Shown here piece by piece: positions 39,945 to 49,720 of a stretch of DNA of 64,000 bases. Below the pieces are notes generated by a model that saw only the letters and a list, made by a program, of their open reading frames with translations, searched no databases and had not been told where the DNA came from. The position numbers and the translations under genes are program-made. The DNA is taken from contig NZ_LMFJ01000001.1 in NCBI RefSeq assembly GCF_001426755.1, forward strand, positions 724,734 through 788,733, in the 5' to 3' direction. Within the stretch, counting starts at the first letter, position 1. The number at the start of each line of letters is the position of its first letter. The DNA is from Aeromicrobium sp. Root495. Its GTDB lineage: Bacteria > Actinomycetota > Actinomycetes > Propionibacteriales > Nocardioidaceae.

Positions 39945-39969
39945 TGGGGGCGTTCTGGTCCGGGGACTG

Positions 39970-40005
39970 ATTACAGTTCTGGAACAACCGTCGAAATTGT
40001 GTAAT
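39970..40005 (+). promoter_or_regulatory. Promoter and candidate operator of the acyl-CoA dehydrogenase operon
   Basis: TGTAAT (40000-40005) is a near-consensus -10; TTCTGG 17 bases upstream is a weak -35. ATTACA (39970-39975) is its exact reverse complement 24 bases away, and GTTC-TG-GAAC lies between them (39976-39985). The AT-rich inverted repeat stands out from its surroundings and may bind the PaaX-type regulator encoded downstream. Confidence 0.5.
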
Positions 40006-40044
40006 GCTTCTCGCGAGGCCGCCCGGGCCGCGCGAGGAGGAACC

Positions 40045-41682
40045 ATGTCTGCCACCCACGTCGTGACCAACCAGGTCCCGCCGCTCGTCGACTTCGACGC
40101 GGCCGACTACCCGGTGATCCTGGAGGCACTGCACCGCGAGGGAGCCGACCACGCCGTCGAGGAGCTGCACGAGGTGGGCCGTCTGGCCGGGAGCGCGGCG
40201 TCGCTCGAGCTGGGCGACCTGGCCGAGGCGCACCCGCCGGTCCTCCACACCCACGACCGCTACGGGAACCGCATCGACGAGGTGAAGTACGACCCGAGCT
40301 ACCACCAGCTCATGACGACGGCCGTCTCCCTGGGCCTGCACGGGGCGGTCTGGAGCGACCCGCGGCCCAACCCGCACCTGACCCGCGCAGCGCGGTCGTC
40401 GGTCTGGGGGATCACCGACGCCGGCCACGGCTGCCCCATCTCCATGACGTACGCCGTCGTCCCCGCGCTGCGGGCCAACGCCGACCTCGCGGCGGACTAC
40501 GAGCCGCTGCTCTCCACGCTCGAGTACGACCCGTCGCTGCAGGCGCCGCTCGCCAAGCGCGGCCTCATCGCCGGCATGTCCATGACGGAGAAGCAGGGCG
40601 GCTCCGACGTCCGCGCCAACCGCACCGAGGCCGTCCCGCAGGCCGACGGCTCGTACCGCATCACCGGCCACAAGTGGTTCACGTCGGCGCCCATGTCCGA
40701 CCTGCTGCTGGTCCTGGCGCAGGCCCCGGGTGGCCTCTCCTGCTTCTTCCTGCCGCGGGTCCTGCCCGACGGCACGCGCAACGCCATGGCCGTCCAGCGC
40801 CTCAAGGACAAGCTCGGCAACCACTCCAACGCGAGCAGCGAGGTCGAGTACGACAACGCGACGGGCTGGCTCGTGGGGGAGGAGGGTCGCGGTGTGCCGA
40901 CCATCATCGAGATGGTCAACATGACGCGGCTCGACTGCACCCTCGGCTCGGCCACCGGGATGCGCGTCGGCGTCCAGCAGGCCGCCCACCACGCTGCGCA
41001 CCGCTCGGCGTTCGGCGCGGCGCTCGCCGACCAGCCCCTCATGCGCAACGTCCTGGCCGACCTCGCCGTCGAGGCGGAGGCGTCCACCACCGTCGCGCTG
41101 TGGCTGGCTGCGCTGACCGACCGCGCGGTGGCCGGCGACGAGCAGGCCTCCGACCTGCGACGCATCAGCCTCGCGGTCAGCAAGTACTACGTCTGCAAGC
41201 GCGGACCGGTGCATGCGGCCGAGGCGCTGGAGTGCCTCGGCGGCAACGGCTACGTGGAGGACTCCCGGATGCCACGTCTGTACCGCGAGGCACCGCTCAT
41301 GTCGGTGTGGGAGGGGTCGGGCAACGTGGCTGCCCTCGACGCGCTGCGTGCGATGGCACGACAGCCGCAGACCGTCCAGGCGCTGTTCGACGAGCTCGAC
41401 CAGGCCGCCGGCGCCGACGCCCACCTCGACGCCGCAGTGCTGCGCCTCAAGGACTCCTTCACCGACGTCGACTCGCTGCAGCACCGGGCCCGGTCCGTCG
41501 TGGGCGACATGGCCCTCGCGCTGCAGGGCTCGCTCCTCGTGCGTCATGGGCACCCGGCCGTGGCCGACGCCTTCACGCGCAGCCGTCTCGGCGGCGACTG
41601 GGGCAGCGTCTTCGGCACCCTGCCCCAAGGCGTCGACACCGCCGCGATCATCGAGCGCGCCACGCCCAAGGTCGGCTCGTGA
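40045..41682 (+). CDS. AidB-like acyl-CoA dehydrogenase
   Basis: 545 residues from ATG 40045 with GAGGAGG five bases upstream. Signatures of the AidB branch: M-S-M-T-E-K-Q-G-G-S-D-V (flavin-binding region), A-E-A-L-E-C-L-G-G-N-G-Y-V-E and M-S-V-W-E-G-S-G-N-V. The branch binds FAD and oxidises acyl-CoA thioesters; E. coli AidB also binds DNA under alkylation stress, but members in catabolic operons are ordinary dehydrogenases. Overlap with an enoyl-CoA hydratase gene favours beta-oxidation-like catabolism here. Confidence 0.88.
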   Translation: MSATHVVTNQVPPLVDFDAADYPVILEALHREGADHAVEELHEVGRLAGSAASLELGDLAEAHPPVLHTHDRYGNRIDEVKYDPSYHQLMTTAVSLGLHGAVWSDPRPNPHLTRAARSSVWGITDAGHGCPISMTYAVVPALRANADLAADYEPLLSTLEYDPSLQAPLAKRGLIAGMSMTEKQGGSDVRANRTEAVPQADGSYRITGHKWFTSAPMSDLLLVLAQAPGGLSCFFLPRVLPDGTRNAMAVQRLKDKLGNHSNASSEVEYDNATGWLVGEEGRGVPTIIEMVNMTRLDCTLGSATGMRVGVQQAAHHAAHRSAFGAALADQPLMRNVLADLAVEAEASTTVALWLAALTDRAVAGDEQASDLRRISLAVSKYYVCKRGPVHAAEALECLGGNGYVEDSRMPRLYREAPLMSVWEGSGNVAALDALRAMARQPQTVQALFDELDQAAGADAHLDAAVLRLKDSFTDVDSLQHRARSVVGDMALALQGSLLVRHGHPAVADAFTRSRLGGDWGSVFGTLPQGVDTAAIIERATPKVGS

Positions 41683-42671
41683 GCGCGGGCGAACGGCCCG
41701 CGGCCTGGCGCGAGGCCCAGACCGAGGGCGACGACTCGCTCTACGCCGGACGGCCCACCCCCGTCGACCACGCCACCTATCCCACCCTCACGTACGAGGT
41801 CACGGGCCGCGTCGCGCGGCTCACGTTCAACCGCCCGGCCCAGGGCAACGCCATCACCAACGACACTCCGCTCGACCTGGCGCACGCCGTCGAGCGGGCC
41901 GACCTGGACCCGCGCGTCCACGTGATCCTGCTGAGCGGACGCGGCAAGGGCTTCTGCGGCGGCTACGACCTGTCCATCTATGCCGAGAACGGCGCGTCGC
42001 CCGACGGCGAGACCGCCGAGGGGACGGTCGTCGACCCGGTCGTGCAGGCGCGCAACCACGACCCGGCCGGCACGTGGGACCCCATGGCCGACTACGCCAT
42101 GATGAGCCGCTTCAACCGGGGATTCGCCTCCCTGCTGCACGCCGACAAGCCCACCGTCGTGAAGATCCATGGCTTCGCCGTGGCCGGCGGCAGCGACATC
42201 GCGCTCTTCGCCGACCAGGTCATCTGTGCCGACGACGCCCGCATCGGCTACCCGCCCACCCGCGTCTGGGGCGTTCCCGCAGCAGGGATGTGGGCGCACC
42301 GCATCGGCGACGCCAGGGCCAAGCGGCTGCTCCTCACGGGCGATTCCCTCACCGGCCGGCAGGCCGCCGAGTGGGGCCTCGCGGTCGAGTCCGTCCCGGC
42401 TGACCAGCTCGACGCCGCCACCGAGGACCTCGTGGAGCGCATCTCGAACGTGCCGGTCAACCAGCTCATGATGGTCAAGCTCGCGCTCAACAGCGCGCTG
42501 CTGTCCCAGGGCGTGCTGAACTCCGGCATGGTCAGCACCGTCTTCGACGGGGTCTCGCGGCACACGCGTGAGGGGTACGCGTTCCAGCAGCGCGCCGCCA
42601 CCGTGGGGTTCCGGGAGGCCGTCCGCGAGCGCGACGAGCCCTTCGGCGACGCCAAGCCGCGGCCGTCGTGA
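41679..42671 (+). CDS. Enoyl-CoA hydratase/isomerase (crotonase family)
   Basis: 330 residues from GTG 41679 (four-base overlap). Crotonase features: L-T-F-N-R-P-A-Q-G-N-A-I, the oxyanion-hole loop G-K-G-F-C-G-G-Y-D-L, and a second G-F-A-V-A-G-G-S-D-I-A. It is longer than the usual 260 residues because of an N-terminal extension (about 35 residues) and an insert after the first Gly loop (about residues 105-140, H-D-P-A-G-T-W-D-P). At the usual catalytic glutamate positions the first reads S-D (G-G-S-D-I-A), so the reaction may not be simple hydration. Confidence 0.88.
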   Translation: MSAGERPAAWREAQTEGDDSLYAGRPTPVDHATYPTLTYEVTGRVARLTFNRPAQGNAITNDTPLDLAHAVERADLDPRVHVILLSGRGKGFCGGYDLSIYAENGASPDGETAEGTVVDPVVQARNHDPAGTWDPMADYAMMSRFNRGFASLLHADKPTVVKIHGFAVAGGSDIALFADQVICADDARIGYPPTRVWGVPAAGMWAHRIGDARAKRLLLTGDSLTGRQAAEWGLAVESVPADQLDAATEDLVERISNVPVNQLMMVKLALNSALLSQGVLNSGMVSTVFDGVSRHTREGYAFQQRAATVGFREAVRERDEPFGDAKPRPS

Positions 42672-43405
42672 CGGAGCCGACCGCCACACGCCTCGGCGTC
42701 CGGCCGCTCACGGCGCGGTCGGCCATCCTGAGCGTCCTGCTCGGTGCCCACCCGCCGGAGGCCGCGGGCAGCTCGATCGTGCGCTGGGGACGCGGCGTGG
42801 GAGTGAGCGAGCAGGCCGTCCGCGTCGCGCTGACCCGGATGGTCGCGACCGGAGACCTGGAGCGCGAGGACTCGGTCTACCGCCTCAGCGAGCGGCTCCT
42901 GGCCCGTCAGAGGCGACAGGACCGCGCTCTCGAGCTGCGGCCCGTCGCGTGGGACGGGACGTGGCACATGGCCGTGGTGACGGCGGTGGGTGCCGACGCG
43001 GCTCGACGGGCCGACGTCCGTCAGCGCATGCTCGCGGACCGCTTCGGTGAGCTGCGCGAGGGGGTCTGGGCGCGCCCGGCCAACCTCGGCTGGCAGCCGG
43101 GGCCGGACCTGTCGTCGAGCCTGGAGGTCTTCACCGCCACGCCCGACGGCCTGAGCGCCGGTGGCCTCTCGGCCTCGCTCTTCGACCTCGACTCCTGGGC
43201 CGGCACCGCCCGCGACCTGTCGACGGCCCTCGAGGCCTCCGACGACCTCGCCGAGCGCATCGCCGTGGCAGCAGCCATCGTCCGTCACCTCGTGACCGAT
43301 CCTCTGCTGCCGCCCGAGCTGCAGCCCTCTGACTGGCCCGGCCCCGAGCTGCACGCCACCTACGCGCAGTTCCGCGCCGAGCTCATCGCCCTCGCCGCGC
43401 AGTAG
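42668..43405 (+). CDS. PaaX-family transcriptional regulator
   Basis: 245 residues from GTG 42668, overlapping the hydratase stop. The N-terminal winged helix reads V-S-E-Q-A-V-R-V-A-L-T-R-M-V-A-T-G, the PaaX pattern. The central domain begins W-H-M-A-V-V-T-A, near the family's W-x-x-V. PaaX proteins repress catabolic operons and are released by an aryl- or acyl-CoA. Being the third gene of the operon, it probably regulates its own promoter at 39970-40005 (inference). Confidence 0.88.
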   Translation: MTEPTATRLGVRPLTARSAILSVLLGAHPPEAAGSSIVRWGRGVGVSEQAVRVALTRMVATGDLEREDSVYRLSERLLARQRRQDRALELRPVAWDGTWHMAVVTAVGADAARRADVRQRMLADRFGELREGVWARPANLGWQPGPDLSSSLEVFTATPDGLSAGGLSASLFDLDSWAGTARDLSTALEASDDLAERIAVAAAIVRHLVTDPLLPPELQPSDWPGPELHATYAQFRAELIALAAQ

Positions 43406-43455
43406 GGACCAGGCAGCACCTCTCCGGTGCTTTCCGGGCTGTCTGAGGGTGCCCC

Positions 43456-43461
43456 TAGGTT
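43456..43461 (+). promoter_or_regulatory. -10 hexamer TAGGTT for leaderless DUF222-HNH gene
   Basis: Ends seven bases before ATG 43469. The in-frame upstream GTG at 43427 would lie before the -10 and is rejected. Confidence 0.55.
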
Positions 43462-43468
43462 CAGGGAC

Positions 43469-44719
43469 ATGGCAGCAGAACTGGCAGAAGGCATTGGAAC
43501 GGCAGCGTATTCGTTCGCCGACGTGGTCCGGTCGATCGTCGTGGTCGAGCCCGACCCCGACGAGCTGCCCGGCGCCCACCTCATCGACACGATCAGCGCC
43601 TGCGAGCAGGTCATCCGAGCCGCCGAGGCCATCCAGGCCCAGCACGCGGGGATGCTGCTGGCCGAGCGTGAGCCGCTCATGGAGGGCCGTCACGCGTTCC
43701 TGTCCGCGGCCGGCGAGACCGCGCTGGCCCGGGGGATGTCGCCCAGCGCGGGCATCACCCAGCTCGAGACCGCCATCACCCTGAGCCGCCTCCCGGCCGT
43801 CCAGGCCGCCTGGGTCGATGGGCTGGTCTCGGGCGTCACCGTCCGCGCCATCGTCAAGAACCTGCCCTCGCTCGACCACGCCTCCATGGCGCTGTTCGAG
43901 GCCGAGCTCGAGCCGCACCTCCCAGGCCTGACCCCACGTGCCGCCGCCGAGCTCACCCGGTCCCTGACCCTCGAGATCGACCCCGACGAGGCCGACCGCA
44001 AGGCCCTGGCCGCCCGCGAGGACCAGTACGTCTTCGTCGCCGACGAGGCCGATGGCGTCGCCACTCTCATCGCGCACGGTCCCGCCGAGCTGATCCACCA
44101 GATCGCCGACCCACTCCTGGCATCGGCCCGCCGCGCCAAGAACGACCCGGGTGACCAACGCTCCCGCGGCCAGGTCATGTTCCAGACCCTCCACGCCTCG
44201 GCCGTCGCCGGACCGAACCCGGAGCTCGAGACCATGCGGACCCTCGAGCTCGCTGTCGTGATCAGCGCCGAGCACCTCCTCGGCGCCGGCGACACTCCGG
44301 CCGAGCTCGTCGGCCACGGACCGGTCGCCCCGGTCGTCCTCGACCAGCTCATCGACGAGGCCGATCGGGTCTTCTACCGCCGCCTGGTCACCGACCCCGT
44401 CGACGGCCGGCTCCTGCACACCGACCCGAGGCGTCGGCTCTTCACCGGTGCCCTGGCCCGTCACGTCCGCTACCGCGACAAGCGCTGCCAGGGACCCTCC
44501 TGCGACGCGGCCATCGCCGAGATCGACCACGTCCGCGAGTTCCAGCACGGGGGACCCACCACCGCCGAGAACGCCGAGGGCCTCTGCGTCACGACCCACA
44601 CCATGAAGAGCATCCCCGGCTGGGCCGTCAGCCACGACGGCGCCACCTGGACCACGCCCACCGGCCACACCTACCCCAGCCCACCCCCACCCGACGTCGT
44701 CCGCCGCCGACGAGAGTGA
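43469..44719 (+). CDS. DUF222 domain HNH endonuclease-like protein
   Basis: 416 residues. A mostly helical DUF222 domain (about 30-330) is followed by an HNH module: Y-R-D-K-R-C-Q-G-P-S-C-D, E-I-D-H-V-R-E-F-Q-H-G-G-P-T, N-A-E-G-L-C. The usual C-R-x-H-H-x-x-K end reads C-V-T-T-H-T-M-K, so one of two adjacent His is lost but a His remains. The family is scattered in many copies over actinobacterial genomes and its natural target is unknown. It has its own promoter and looks like an insertion into the core gene order. Confidence 0.88.
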   Translation: MAAELAEGIGTAAYSFADVVRSIVVVEPDPDELPGAHLIDTISACEQVIRAAEAIQAQHAGMLLAEREPLMEGRHAFLSAAGETALARGMSPSAGITQLETAITLSRLPAVQAAWVDGLVSGVTVRAIVKNLPSLDHASMALFEAELEPHLPGLTPRAAAELTRSLTLEIDPDEADRKALAAREDQYVFVADEADGVATLIAHGPAELIHQIADPLLASARRAKNDPGDQRSRGQVMFQTLHASAVAGPNPELETMRTLELAVVISAEHLLGAGDTPAELVGHGPVAPVVLDQLIDEADRVFYRRLVTDPVDGRLLHTDPRRRLFTGALARHVRYRDKRCQGPSCDAAIAEIDHVREFQHGGPTTAENAEGLCVTTHTMKSIPGWAVSHDGATWTTPTGHTYPSPPPPDVVRRRRE

Positions 44720-44784
44720 GACGGCTCGCGCGGGCCAGGGATCAGGCATGCTGGCTGTCTCAGCGCTGGAGGAGAGGAAGTGAC

Positions 44785-45153
44785 GTGCCAGCAGTCCTGA
44801 AGGTGTTCCTGGCCGTGCTCGTCATGCTGGCTTCGCTCGTCCTCGGCTTCCTGGTGCTCACCGACAGCGCCTACGCCTCGCTCGGGCCGCGTGACGAGAA
44901 CGAGTGCGGGGCGGTGGGACTCGTGATGCTGGGGTCCGGCCACACCATCCCTGTCAGCGACGACGACGGACGCCGGTACGACACCGAGGCCTGGGAGAAG
45001 GCCTGTGTCACGGCAGCGCGCCGAGAGGCCCTCTGGGCCGCCCCACCCCTGGCGACGGGCCTGGCCTCGGCCCTCTACCTCGGCGCGGGCCTCAGCCGGG
45101 TCGTCCGACGATCTGCGGCGGAGGGACGGTCACGAGGAGCGCTCGTCGGCTGA
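44785..45153 (+). CDS. Small two-helix membrane protein of unknown function
   Basis: 122 residues from GTG 44785, preceded by a long purine-rich site GGAGGAGAGGAAG. One helix lies at about residues 4-26 and another at about 84-104, with a polar outer loop holding two Cys (N-E-C-G and K-A-C-V) that may form a disulfide. I recognise no family. It follows the DUF222-HNH gene after 65 bases and converges with the SRPBCC gene after nine bases. Confidence 0.65.
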   Translation: MPAVLKVFLAVLVMLASLVLGFLVLTDSAYASLGPRDENECGAVGLVMLGSGHTIPVSDDDGRRYDTEAWEKACVTAARREALWAAPPLATGLASALYLGAGLSRVVRRSAAEGRSRGALVG

Positions 45154-45162
45154 CCAGGTCGG

Positions 45163-45846
45163 TCACTGGCCGTAGGTGAACCGGAGGTCGGCGAAGAGCA
45201 GCTGGTTGATCCGCTTGAGGACGTGGCCGCGCTTGCTGGCGTCGGGCGGTGGAGCGTCGGTCAGGACCACGAACATGAGGTGGGTCCCTCCGTCCTCAGG
45301 TTCGAGCGTCATGTCGATCCAGTCGGTGGGGCGGCTCGGCCACAGGCTCGACCAGACGACCCGACCAGGACTGCTGGACTCGAGGACCTGAGGCGGCACC
45401 TCGTCGTCGAGGAGGCGGAGCCACGGGCGGGGCCCCTCGGTGCGGGGCGAGACCAGGTCGGCCCAGACGACGGCCGGGGGAGCGGGTAGGTTCCGCCCGC
45501 GGCGGCCGTACTCCCCGACGACCGGGTCGCGCGGGAACACGCGGCCATGACGTCTGACCATCAGCTCTGCGATGGAACGGGCCTCGCTCTCCTCTGAGTC
45601 GTTCTTCATGAGGCGGACGGCCAGCCGGTGGACGTCGCCGCGCTCGGCGAGCTGGAGGTCCTGGGCGCAGTAGAAGACAGCGTCGACCCAGTCCGACGGG
45701 TCGCCGGTGGCCTCCGCCAGGTGGGTCGCGAACGCGCCACACACGTGGCAGTGAGCGGCATCCCGTTCGCGCGCCATCGCCTCGAAGTCGGTCGGCGGGA
45801 TGGACTGGCCCGAGCGATGCTCGACGCGATCGTCCGGCTCAGCCAT
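45163..45846 (-). CDS. SRPBCC-like protein with N-terminal Cys-rich segment
   Basis: 227 residues from ATG 45846. The N-terminal part has H-C-H-V-C-G and, 34 residues later, F-Y-C-A, which might bind a metal with the nearby His. The C-terminal half (about 120-227) fits a START/SRPBCC fold: P-P-A-V-V-W-A-D-L-V, R-V-V-W-S-S-L-W, D-G-G-T-H-L-M-F-V-V and L-F-A-D-L-R. Such domains bind small hydrophobic ligands. Function unknown. A short overlapping reading frame precedes it. Confidence 0.65.
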   Translation of the reverse strand: MAEPDDRVEHRSGQSIPPTDFEAMARERDAAHCHVCGAFATHLAEATGDPSDWVDAVFYCAQDLQLAERGDVHRLAVRLMKNDSEESEARSIAELMVRRHGRVFPRDPVVGEYGRRGRNLPAPPAVVWADLVSPRTEGPRPWLRLLDDEVPPQVLESSSPGRVVWSSLWPSRPTDWIDMTLEPEDGGTHLMFVVLTDAPPPDASKRGHVLKRINQLLFADLRFTYGQ

Positions 45847-45871
45847 GGTCGCTGCTCCGATCGCCTCGCAT
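45839..45871 (-). other. Possible 10-codon upstream ORF from a leaderless start
   Basis: On the minus strand TAGGAT (45883-45878) is followed by six bases and ATG 45871. That frame encodes ten residues and ends at 45839, overlapping the ATG 45846 of the SRPBCC gene in another frame. It could modulate that gene's translation. Confidence 0.35.
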
Positions 45872-45920
45872 GGCTCGATCCTAGGGCGCGACGGGTGGGG
45901 GAGATGTCGTCGCGCGGCAC

Positions 45921-45926
45921 TAGGCT
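45921..45926 (+). promoter_or_regulatory. -10 hexamer TAGGCT for leaderless holA
   Basis: Ends six bases before GTG 45933. The divergent TAGGAT for the SRPBCC transcript is 38 bases away. Confidence 0.6.
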
Positions 45927-45932
45927 GGCTCC

Positions 45933-46907
45933 GTGGCCACCGCGTTCGGCAAGATCCTGCTCGTCACGGGCAACGCTGAGTTCCTGTCCGACCGGACCCG
46001 GGCCCGGGCCTCGTCCGCCATCACGGCCGAGCAGGCCGAGTGCGACGTCACCACCGTCACCGCCGCCGGACTCGGTCCCGGTGAGATCGCCGGACTCACC
46101 AGCCCGTCGCTGTTCAGCAGTGCGTCCGGACTGGTCATCACCGAGCTGCAGGACCTGCCCGACGTCGCCGCGCAGGAGCTGCTGGCCTACGCCGCGGACC
46201 CCTCGCCCGACGTCGCCGTGGTCCTGGTCCACGGGGGAGGGCAGAGGGGCAAGGGCGTCCTCGACAAGCTCCGCGCCCAGGGCGCGGTGCACGAGGTCAA
46301 GCACGAGTCGCCCAAGTACGAGCGCGACTACGCCCGCTGGGTCGCCGGAGAGCTGCGCGACCTCGGCGCCACGATCGACGAGCCGGCCGCCATGCTGCTC
46401 GTCACCGCGGTCGGCCAGGACCTGCGGGCGCTCGCCGGCGCCGCCGACCAGCTCTCCTCCAGCGTCGAGAAGGGCCAGCGCATCGACGTCGACATCGTCC
46501 GCAAGTACTTCGGCGGCCGCGCCGACGTCCGCGGCTACGAGATCGCCGACGCCGCCATCGACGGTCGCATCGACCTCGCCCTCGAGCACGTGCGGTGGGC
46601 CGAGGCCGCCAGGGCCGCGCCTCCAGTCGTCGTCATCGCCGCGGTCGCCACGGGCCTGCGTTCGCTGGCCCGGCTCTCCGACGCCCGGCAGGGGCTGTCG
46701 GAGGCCGAGCTCGCCAAGCACGTGGGTGTGCCGCCGTTCAAGCTGCGCATCCTGCGGGGCCAGCTGCGCTCGTGGACCCCGCGCGGGCTCGCCAAGGCCC
46801 TGGGTGCCGTGGCCAGGGCCGACCTCGAGGTCAAGAGCGGCGAGGCCGACGGCGCCTTCGCCGTCGAGCGGCTCGTCCTCCAGGTCGGCGCAGCGCGGGG
46901 TCGCTGA
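45933..46907 (+). CDS. holA: DNA polymerase III delta subunit
   Basis: 324 residues, the expected length. The AAA+-like N-terminal domain starts I-L-L-V-T-G-N-A-E-F-L, followed by V-V-L-V-H-G-G-G-Q-R-G-K and the helical clamp-loader collar domain near the C-terminus (L-A-K-H-V-G-V-P-P-F-K and L-A-R-L-S-D). As usual for delta, there is no Walker A site. It opens the beta clamp within the clamp loader. In M. tuberculosis holA (Rv2413c) directly follows comEC; here a 6-kb accessory block separates them. Confidence 0.93.
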   Translation: MATAFGKILLVTGNAEFLSDRTRARASSAITAEQAECDVTTVTAAGLGPGEIAGLTSPSLFSSASGLVITELQDLPDVAAQELLAYAADPSPDVAVVLVHGGGQRGKGVLDKLRAQGAVHEVKHESPKYERDYARWVAGELRDLGATIDEPAAMLLVTAVGQDLRALAGAADQLSSSVEKGQRIDVDIVRKYFGGRADVRGYEIADAAIDGRIDLALEHVRWAEAARAAPPVVVIAAVATGLRSLARLSDARQGLSEAELAKHVGVPPFKLRILRGQLRSWTPRGLAKALGAVARADLEVKSGEADGAFAVERLVLQVGAARGR

Positions 46908-46944
46908 CCTCCCGCGCGCAGCGCGTCGTCCCCGGGAACGACGA

Positions 46945-46970
46945 AGCCCCCGACCCGAAGGTCAGGGGCT
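46945..46970. terminator. Strong bidirectional terminator between holA and rpsT
   Basis: An 11-bp stem with one mismatch (46945-46955 with 46960-46970) around a four-base loop. On the minus strand the loop is UUCG and the stem is followed by TTCGTCGTT, so it best serves rpsT; on the plus strand it can also stop holA transcription. Confidence 0.8.
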
Positions 46971-46993
46971 CGTGTGCGCTGAAGGGCGTCGAC

Positions 46994-47254
46994 TCAGAGC
47001 GAGGCGGCCTTCTTGGCAATGGCCGACTTGCGGTTCGCGGCCTGGTTCTTGTGGATGACGCCCTTGGAGGCAGCCTTGTCGAGCTTCTTGGTGGCCTCAC
47101 CGGCGAGCTTCTTGGCATCGTCGGTGTTGCCGGCGTCGATGGCCTCGTTGAAGCGACGGACAGCCGTCTTGAGCGCGGAACGCACCGACTTGTTGCGCTC
47201 GCGCGCAGCCTCGTTCTGAAGGTTGCGCTTGATCTGCGACTTGATGTTCGCCAC
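46994..47254 (-). CDS. rpsT: 30S ribosomal protein S20
   Basis: 86 residues from GTG 47254: A-N-I-K-S-Q-I-K-R at the N-terminus and the long basic helices of S20, ending [11 protein letters not shown]. It binds 16S rRNA early in 30S assembly. The frame stays open far upstream (towards 52786) only because of GC-rich codon bias. The opposite orientation of rpsT to holA also occurs in M. tuberculosis. The leader to about 47330 contains a G/C-rich inverted segment (CGTGCATGCACG) but no identified promoter. Confidence 0.96.
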   Translation of the reverse strand: MANIKSQIKRNLQNEAARERNKSVRSALKTAVRRFNEAIDAGNTDDAKKLAGEATKKLDKAASKGVIHKNQAANRKSAIAKKAASL

Positions 47255-47368
47255 GGGGTGACCTGTTCTCTCGTACGGCTCAGGAAGAATGCAAAGCAAT
47301 AGGGCGTGCATGCACGCGACCGCCCACGTTACCAGTGGGGAGCGGGCGAACCCAAATCGGGCGAGATC

Positions 47369-47374
47369 TAGACT
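47369..47374 (+). promoter_or_regulatory. -10 hexamer TAGACT for leaderless small membrane protein
   Basis: Ends six bases before ATG 47381. Confidence 0.55.
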
Positions 47375-47380
47375 GCCGCC

Positions 47381-47719
47381 ATGCAGTCGCTCTACGACGT
47401 CCTGGTCTGGGTCCACATCGCGTGCTGGGTGCTGGCCCTCGTCGGCTACGCCATCACGCTCCCCGCGGCGCGGGTCAACGGGCTGCTGGCCCACGGCCTG
47501 ACCGCGGCCTTCCTGCTGGGCATCGTCCTGGTCGGGATCGCGTCGGGCAGCGACGACGTGAGCGACCCGAACAACGCCAAGGCCGCCGTGAAGCTCCTCG
47601 TCGCCTTCCTGGCCGTCGGTCTGGCTCACTCCACCCGGCGGCGCCCCGCGCCCAACCCGCTCGCCCACGTGGTGGCCGGCCTGATCCTGGTGAACGTCGT
47701 CATCGCCTACGCCTGGTAG
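47381..47719 (+). CDS. Small four-helix membrane protein of unknown function
   Basis: 112 residues with four predicted helices (about 5-26, 36-55, 68-83 and 92-110) joined by short loops, the second containing [11 protein letters not shown]. The composition fits an integral membrane protein of the 'hypothetical, cytochrome b561-like or SdpI-like size' class, but no conserved motif is recognised. It sits between rpsT and lepA; the next gene is 54 bases downstream. Confidence 0.7.
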   Translation: MQSLYDVLVWVHIACWVLALVGYAITLPAARVNGLLAHGLTAAFLLGIVLVGIASGSDDVSDPNNAKAAVKLLVAFLAVGLAHSTRRRPAPNPLAHVVAGLILVNVVIAYAW

Positions 47720-47773
47720 CCGGGGCAGGCGGGTTCGTCGGCACGGCCGGGCGGGTGGGATGATGTCCGGACC

Positions 47774-49636
<1,863 letters not shown>

Positions 49637-49675
49637 CCGCAGGTCAGGGGGTGCTAGCACGGACCCCTCGTGCGT

Positions 49676-49681
49676 TAGGGT
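49676..49681 (+). promoter_or_regulatory. -10 hexamer TAGGGT with short leader for the acyl-CoA synthetase
   Basis: Predicts a start near 49688 and a leader of about 33 nt with GAGG nine bases before ATG 49721. Confidence 0.4.
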
Positions 49682-49720
49682 GATCGGCACCACATACTCC
49701 CCGAATGTCTGAGGAACCCC

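Noticed and set aside
39976-39985. LexA (SOS) box at GTTCTGGAAC
   Set aside because: Actinobacterial LexA boxes have GAAC outside and GTTC inside with a four-base centre; here the arms are reversed and the centre is two bases.
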